Positions 59,248 to 64,000 of a stretch of 64,000 nt of DNA are shown one piece after another. The notes below the pieces were generated by a model. That model was not told the DNA's origin and made no database searches. It saw only the letters and a program-made list of their open reading frames with translations. The translations under genes were made by a program, and so were the position numbers. The DNA comes from Cetobacterium sp. 8H (GTDB lineage: Bacteria > Fusobacteriota > Fusobacteriia > Fusobacteriales > Fusobacteriaceae), in contig NZ_JACHTG010000003.1 of NCBI RefSeq assembly GCF_014250675.1, positions 310,001-374,000 on the forward strand. The letters are read 5' to 3'. Each line of letters begins with the position of its first letter. Positions within the stretch are counted from its first letter, which is position 1.

Positions 59248-59991
59248 TTATGCATCATATTGTGTAAAATTATTAGCTTTTAACATTGATTGGACATATC
59301 TTATATATGCCTCTTTTTTTTCAGAATAGTATTTTAATCCATGAGCAATTTTTTCAGGAGGTTCTCCTGCGTGTACACGTGTTCTCAAAGATTTATACGC
59401 ATCTACTCGAGAAAGAGTTAGAACAAAATCTTTAACTGAGTCTTTGATTGAATCATATTCTTTGTATGTTCTGTTAGTGTGCTTGTAAGCGTTCATACCA
59501 AAAAGATTATTACGACTTTTAAAAACTTTCGATGTTCCCCAACCACTTTCTATTGCCGCTTGAGACAAAATTAAAGATGTTGGATACTTAATCATTCTTT
59601 TCTTAAGTTCAGACCAATTATAAGCAGAAACTTTGTAAGAATTAAAAATTCTATCTAATTCCTTTTTTTCTTCACTCGTGTGAGTTTTCTTTTTTGATAG
59701 AGTTTCGACAATTGCAATATCTCTATCAATTTCTTTATTAACAACTTCTATACTAGGTAGCAGCATGTTAATAAACGCTCTTTTTCTGTTTTGTACACTT
59801 AACTTTTTTAAATCTAATCCATCTAAAGAGTAAACGTGATTTCCAGTAGGTTTTTTCTCCAAATCTTTTAATGTTTTGACTTCAACAGTTTTGTATTTGA
59901 TTTCATGTGGTAGTGTGTAGTCTACCATAGAGAATGTAAAAGATGAATAAAGGAAAAAAGTAAGCATAACTAGATATAATTTTTTTATCAT
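59248..59991 (-). CDS. Exported Bax-like glucosaminidase
   Basis: 247 residues from ATG 59989-59991 (AAAGGAGAG upstream). Signal peptide IKKLYLVMLTFFLYSSFTFS. Domain: PTSLILSQAAIESGWGTSKVFKSRNNLFGMNAYKHTNRTYKEYDSIKDSVKDFVLTLSRVDAYKSLR, with the catalytic Glu in AAIESGWG. Cleaves the peptidoglycan sugar chain; cell-wall remodelling in the periplasm. Confidence 0.9.
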   Translation of the reverse strand: MIKKLYLVMLTFFLYSSFTFSMVDYTLPHEIKYKTVEVKTLKDLEKKPTGNHVYSLDGLDLKKLSVQNRKRAFINMLLPSIEVVNKEIDRDIAIVETLSKKKTHTSEEKKELDRIFNSYKVSAYNWSELKKRMIKYPTSLILSQAAIESGWGTSKVFKSRNNLFGMNAYKHTNRTYKEYDSIKDSVKDFVLTLSRVDAYKSLRTRVHAGEPPEKIAHGLKYYSEKKEAYIRYVQSMLKANNFTQYDA

Positions 59992-60141
59992 AATCTCTCC
60001 TTTATCAAAATAACACAATTTTGTATACATTAGATTATACAGTAAAATCAAGGAAAAATCAATAAAAAATTTACAGATAGCTTTAGATTGGTGTATAATA
60101 GAGTATTATGAAATGAAAAAAATAAAAATGGGAGAAAAGGG

Positions 60142-61464
60142 ATGTCGGGAAAAAATAAATCATTATTTTCAATAACAATACCTATATTTTTAGAATTATT
60201 ATTGGTAACTGTTGTAGGAAATGTTGATACTATAATGTTAGGTCGTTATAGTGATCAAGCAGTAGGGGCTGTTGGAGGAATGAGTCAAGTGTTATTGATT
60301 CAAAATACAGTTTTAAGTTTTATATGTTTAGGAACAACAATTTTAATGGCTCAGTTTATAGGAGCTAAAAATGAAAAATCAACAAAAGAAGTTATTTCTG
60401 TTTCTATAATTATGAATATTTTTGTTGGACTTATTTTAGGACTAATCTATTTTTTTGGATGGGAATGGATTCTTTTAAAAATAAAATTACCAACATCTTT
60501 AAGAGCGATGGGAATGAATTATTTTAGGTTAGTTGGAGGACTATGTGTTTTTCAGGCTATATCATTAACAAATGGGGCAATCTTAAAGAGTTATGGAAAT
60601 ACAAAACCAATGCTTTTTATAAATGTGGGTGTGAATTTATTAAATATTTTAGGGAATGGTATGTTTATTTTTGGATGGTTTGGTTCTCCAATATTAGGAG
60701 TTACAGGAGTTGGATTATCAACTGTATTCTCAAGATTTTTAGGAGCTATTGTATCATTAATTGTAATGGCTCAGTTCTGTAAGTTTAAGTTAGAGGATTT
60801 AAAGCAGTTTACAATAGAAAAAGTAAAACAAATATTATCAATAGGAATTCCAACGGCTGGGGAGCATTTAACTTGGAGTTTAACACAAGTAATAATACTG
60901 GCTATGGTGAATACTATGGGGACAATTGAAATAACAGCTAGAACGTATTTAGCGCTGATATCTTCTTTTATAATGATATTTTCAATAGCGTTAGGCCATG
61001 GAACAGCAATTCAAGTTGGACAGCTGGTTGGTGCTGGAAATAAAGAAAAAGCATATGATCAATGCTTGAAGAGTTTAACATTATCTTTTACGGCTGCAAC
61101 AGTTGTTTCAATAATTGTTTATTTTTTAAGATATCAGATAATGGAGATGTTTACAACGGATATGGATGTTGTTAATGCAGCAGTAAAGGTTTTTCCTTGG
61201 CTAATTTTTATAGAGACAGGAAGAACGTTTAATATTGTTGTTATAAATGCATTACATGCAGCAGGTGATATAAAATTCCCAATGTTTATGGGATGTTTTG
61301 TAATGCTAGGAGTTGCTGCACCGATGTCGTGGTTATTAGGAATAAATTTTGGATGGGCACTTGTAGGAGTCTGGATAGCAAATGGAATGGATGAGTGGAT
61401 TAGAGGATTTGCTATGCTTTGGCGTTGGAGAAGTAAAAGATGGTTAAGTAAGAGTTTTATATAA
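60142..61464 (+). CDS. MATE-family efflux transporter
   Basis: 440 residues, 12 spans in two halves: FLELLLVTVVGNVDTIMLGRYSDQAVGAVGGMSQ and GIPTAGEHLTWSLTQVIILAMVNTMGTIEITARTYLALIS. Exports drugs or metabolites with Na+ or H+. GGGAGAAAAGGG ribosome site. Convergent with the YjiH-family gene. Confidence 0.93.
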   Translation: MSGKNKSLFSITIPIFLELLLVTVVGNVDTIMLGRYSDQAVGAVGGMSQVLLIQNTVLSFICLGTTILMAQFIGAKNEKSTKEVISVSIIMNIFVGLILGLIYFFGWEWILLKIKLPTSLRAMGMNYFRLVGGLCVFQAISLTNGAILKSYGNTKPMLFINVGVNLLNILGNGMFIFGWFGSPILGVTGVGLSTVFSRFLGAIVSLIVMAQFCKFKLEDLKQFTIEKVKQILSIGIPTAGEHLTWSLTQVIILAMVNTMGTIEITARTYLALISSFIMIFSIALGHGTAIQVGQLVGAGNKEKAYDQCLKSLTLSFTAATVVSIIVYFLRYQIMEMFTTDMDVVNAAVKVFPWLIFIETGRTFNIVVINALHAAGDIKFPMFMGCFVMLGVAAPMSWLLGINFGWALVGVWIANGMDEWIRGFAMLWRWRSKRWLSKSFI

Positions 61465-61509
61465 TAAAAAAGCTAGGATTAGAAAAATTTTCTAATCCTA
61501 GCTTTTTTT
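61465..61509. terminator. Bidirectional terminator between MATE and YjiH genes
   Basis: AAAAAAGCTAGGATTAGA and TCTAATCCTAGCTTTTTT, about 20 pairs including the A/T ends. Confidence 0.92.
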
Positions 61510-61524
61510 ATTTATATTAAAATA

Positions 61525-62847
61525 TTAGTTTGTTAAGATTCCAAATTTTAATAGTACCATAGCGATAGTATAGATAATTGGGAATGTAATGATAGTTCTT
61601 AAAATAAAGAATTTAGCCACATCTAAAATTGAGAATCCCATTTTAGAGTTAACTAAAATCATACCAGTTTCACTAAGGAAAATCAACTGAGCAAATGAAA
61701 GAGTTCCTACAATGAAACGAGCTACTTCACTACCTGTATTTTCAATGAAAAGAGCAGGAAGATACATATCAGAGAAACCAACAATCATAGCTGGAGCCAT
61801 TTGAGAGGCAACCTCATGTGTAAATCCTAACATTTTAAGTATAGGCATTAAAGGCATCGAAAGAATACTAAAGAAACTTGTATTTTCTGCAATAACTAAT
61901 CCAATAGAACCTACACACATAATAACAGGAATAAAAGTTATATATATAACAACAACTTTGAAAAGAGAATCTACTAAAATTTCCTTTTCTGAAGCTTTGC
62001 TAGCTGTGTTTGTTGCCATGTTTAATGCATGAGAAAAACTTCTAGCTTCTCCATCGTCTACTTTATTGTTATTATAATATTCATTTTTGAATTTTTTTAA
62101 TGGTAATCTAGCTATAATAAATCCAGCTACAATAGTAGCAAAAGCTATTGTTCCATAGAAAACCCAGAAAATTTTAGAAAACTTCAAAAGATCAGCTACA
62201 ACAGCTGCGAAAGATATTCCAACAATAGAGAATGAAGTAGCTATTACAGCAGCTTCTCTTTGAGTGTAATAACCTTTTTGATACTGTTGATCAGTTACTA
62301 CAATACCAATTGTACCATCTCCTAAAAAAGATGCTAAAGCATCAATTGCAGCATATCCAGGAACTTTGAATAATTTTTTCATAATAGGAGCAATCAAAGT
62401 TCCTATAAATTCAACAAGTCCAAAAGAAGTCAGAAGAGGCATAAGCATAATTCCAATAAAAAATGTAACCATTAGAGGAGGAATCATATCTCCAGCCATT
62501 AATCCACCCGTATTTTCATTACTTAAAAATTCAGGAGCGATTCCAAGAGATATAATGATAAACATAAGTGATCCACCAATTCTTAGAACGGTACTAAGTT
62601 TATCAGTAACGAAAAGCTCATTCAAATATTGCTCGTTAAATTTTTTCTTTACTAGACCAAGAACATTTCCAGCAATTGTTATAACTGAACAGAACATAAT
62701 TAAAAAATTAACTAAATTAGAGTAGTTACCAAGAACAAAATTTTTAAGATGTCCCATTATAATAGATGACTCTCCACCAATTGTTACAGGAGCTAAGAAT
62801 GCTAAAAGCCCCAAAAAAGAATAAATTCCAAACTTAAGTATTGCCAT
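61525..62847 (-). CDS. YjiH-family membrane protein (nucleoside-recognition Gate domain)
   Basis: 440 residues, about 10 spans. Gate/nucleoside-recognition pattern: MPLLTSFGLVEFIGTLIAPIMKKLFKVPGYAAIDALASFLGDGTIGIVVTDQQYQKGYYTQREAAVIATSFSIVGISF. Family members are uncharacterised transporters. GGAGG 6 bases before ATG. Expression is probably controlled by the structured leader ending in a terminator just upstream. Confidence 0.85.
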   Translation of the reverse strand: MAILKFGIYSFLGLLAFLAPVTIGGESSIIMGHLKNFVLGNYSNLVNFLIMFCSVITIAGNVLGLVKKKFNEQYLNELFVTDKLSTVLRIGGSLMFIIISLGIAPEFLSNENTGGLMAGDMIPPLMVTFFIGIMLMPLLTSFGLVEFIGTLIAPIMKKLFKVPGYAAIDALASFLGDGTIGIVVTDQQYQKGYYTQREAAVIATSFSIVGISFAAVVADLLKFSKIFWVFYGTIAFATIVAGFIIARLPLKKFKNEYYNNNKVDDGEARSFSHALNMATNTASKASEKEILVDSLFKVVVIYITFIPVIMCVGSIGLVIAENTSFFSILSMPLMPILKMLGFTHEVASQMAPAMIVGFSDMYLPALFIENTGSEVARFIVGTLSFAQLIFLSETGMILVNSKMGFSILDVAKFFILRTIITFPIIYTIAMVLLKFGILTN

Positions 62848-62884
62848 AAAAAACCTCCAGAAATTTTAAAATTTCTGCCAAATA

Positions 62885-63043
62885 AAAAAACATACTTAAA
62901 AAAAGTATGCCTGAATTGAGAACTTATTTCATTAAGCGTATTACTATGGCAGCTTCGTAATACTTAATTCACAGGAACATGTCGTCATCGCCATCGGCCT
63001 TAGGCTCATAACATATAAGTGAACTAACCTCTATTTAAATTGT
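62885..63043 (-). ncRNA. Structured 5' leader with terminator (candidate riboswitch) of the yjiH gene
   Basis: About 160 bases of unusually GC-rich leader on the minus strand. Visible stems: GTTCAC...GTGAAT closing a domain that holds GCC/GGC and ATGT/ACAT pairs (62961-63022); TTAAGTATTAC / GTAATACGCTTAA hairpin (62933-62968); then CATACTT / AAGTATG (62892-62910) followed by TTTTTTT, an intrinsic terminator 45 bases before the gene. Leader plus terminator is the layout of an attenuation riboswitch. No known class is recognised with confidence. Confidence 0.65.
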
Positions 63044-63049
63044 CAGCAC

Positions 63050-63078
63050 AGTATACATTAAAATTAAACAATTGTAAA
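63050..63078 (-). promoter_or_regulatory. Promoter of the yjiH leader
   Basis: Minus strand TTTACA (63073-63078), 17-base gap, TATACT (63050-63055). Start would fall near 63043, giving a leader of about 195 bases. Confidence 0.7.
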
Positions 63079-63167
63079 GTGAAAATTAATAAAATATTTT
63101 TTTAAAAGGAGAATTTAAAAAGTTTAGTAATTAATTTAATAGGAGCTATTAAAAGGAGGATGATAAG

Positions 63168-64000
63168 ATGTATTCTAAGGATGACATGATTTTGTGGTCA
63201 ATGGTATCGTCAATGGTTATAAATATTGGAAAAATAGAAATTTTAGCATTTTCTTCAAATTACCTTTTTAAGATTTTTAAAAAATCCTCTGAAATGGGAG
63301 TTAACCTTTTTAATTCTAGCTATAATGAAAAAATAGAAATTATAAACACGTTGAAGGACGGAACTGAAAAGGAAAAATTGAAAGTTTTTTTTGGTGATTT
63401 TTCCATTATAAGAAATTTAAAAAAACAGTTACTAAAAGAAAAGGAAACTATGAGTAGAGAAAATATAAAGATGGCAACGTATTTTTGTCAGGATTATCCA
63501 AGCAAATTAAGGGAAACAAAACTGCCTCCATATGTCATTTTTTATAAGGGCTTCTTACCTTGTGATAAAGATTTAGAAAATGCAATTTCAATAGTAGGAA
63601 CAAGATTTCCAGAAGACAAGGGAATTGTAGAATTTACAGAGGAGATAGCATATTATTTAAAGAAAAATACAAATTACAATATAAGTGGATTAGCAAAAGG
63701 ATGTGACACTATAGGACATAAAATAACTTTGAAAAATAGAATTAAAAATATTGCAATTTTAGGACAAGGATTAGGATCAGATATATATCCTTCAGAAAAT
63801 AAAAACTTATCAGAACTTATACTAGAAGAAAAAGGAGCCTTAATCTCCGAGATTCCACCAACTTTAGGAGTTAAAGGAATTTATCTGTTACAGAGGAATA
63901 GATTGCAGGCTTATTTAGCAGATAGTGTATTTGTTTTGGAGAGTGGAAAAAAAGGAGGAACAATCACAACAATAAAAAATGCATTCGATGAAAAAAGAAG
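63168..64000 (+). CDS. dprA: DNA processing protein DprA, 3' end outside window
   Basis: 277 codons are visible from ATG 63168 (AAAAGGAGG upstream); the frame runs out of the window. Rossmann-like DprA core: AISIVGTRFPEDKGIVEF, YNISGLAKGCDTIGHK, IAILGQGLGSDIYPSEN, GALISEIPP and LADSVFVLESGKKGGTITTIKNAF. Loads RecA on incoming single-stranded DNA in transformation. The relatives' usual RNR and NR motifs read QRNRLQAYLADSVFVLE here. Confidence 0.92.
   Translation, partial: MYSKDDMILWSMVSSMVINIGKIEILAFSSNYLFKIFKKSSEMGVNLFNSSYNEKIEIINTLKDGTEKEKLKVFFGDFSIIRNLKKQLLKEKETMSRENIKMATYFCQDYPSKLRETKLPPYVIFYKGFLPCDKDLENAISIVGTRFPEDKGIVEFTEEIAYYLKKNTNYNISGLAKGCDTIGHKITLKNRIKNIAILGQGLGSDIYPSENKNLSELILEEKGALISEIPPTLGVKGIYLLQRNRLQAYLADSVFVLESGKKGGTITTIKNAFDEKR

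Noticed and set aside
62885-63043. Lysine riboswitch before yjiH
   Set aside because: TAGAGG-like opening is present, but GCCGAAG and the matching junction elements of the L-box are not found in the right order.
1-64000. CRISPR arrays, tRNA, rRNA genes and insertion sequences
   Set aside because: No regularly spaced repeats, no cloverleaf with GTTCRANNC, no rRNA-like stretch and no transposase frame were found.

Overview
The window is AT-rich bacterial DNA (roughly 30% GC by eye) with long A/T-biased genes, strong GGAGG ribosome sites and an outer-membrane TonB receptor next to strict-anaerobe chemistry ([FeFe] hydrogenase, rubrerythrins) and a probable selenoprotein. Together these suggest a member of the Fusobacteriota (Fusobacterium/Cetobacterium/Ilyobacter type). 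That placement is inference; no rRNA or tRNA gene is present.

Positions 1 to about 37.3 kb are a prophage whose left end (integrase, repressor) lies outside the window. It opens inside a replication initiator gene with inverted and direct repeats that look like a phage origin. Next comes a self-contained cassette with its own promoter and terminator (1.3-4.2 kb): a membrane protein and an ABC-3C-type protein that share the same RHIM/amyloid-like motif, a small winged-helix middle component and a DUF2326 ABC ATPase. This is the best candidate for a new defence or cell-suicide system. VRR-NUC nuclease, an HTH protein, a ParB-like protein and a ParB-like/methyltransferase fusion follow. An accessory island (7.1-11.2 kb) carries a lipoprotein class I amidotransferase and several small membrane or secreted proteins. 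The late operon (11.3-32.4 kb) is a contractile-tailed phage with a PBSX-type terminase, Mu-type head genes and an Xkd-type tail: TerS-TerL fusion, portal-MuF fusion, morphogenesis protein, protease/scaffold, decoration and major capsid proteins, sheath, tube, tail chaperone with a -1 frameshift, tape measure, baseplate, fibre, endopeptidase and holins. Three late genes seem to start with AUA. A second set of accessory genes (32.6-37.1 kb) includes a PIN-domain protein and a Fic enzyme.

From 37.2 to 38.2 kb lies a scar zone: a truncated dinB-like start, a P-loop kinase whose promoter and first codons copy those of fic, and a decayed fragment of the prophage ParB/methyltransferase gene. It probably marks the prophage edge or remains of an older related prophage.

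The rest is chromosome: an RraA-like aldolase with a GntR regulator and triple-palindrome operator; an F420-hydrogenase-beta-like iron-sulfur protein; a rubrerythrin plus a hydrogenase-rubrerythrin fusion under PerR-like boxes; a siderophore uptake locus (ABC transporter, TonB receptor, lipoprotein esterase) tied together by a repeated operator next to a MarR gene; a thioredoxin-like selenoprotein; a glutaredoxin-nrdA-nrdB operon behind paired NrdR boxes; an ion channel, a dicarboxylate/amino-acid symporter, a GNAT-CDF fusion, a Bax-like glucosaminidase, a MATE exporter, a YjiH-family protein behind a structured leader, and the start of dprA.
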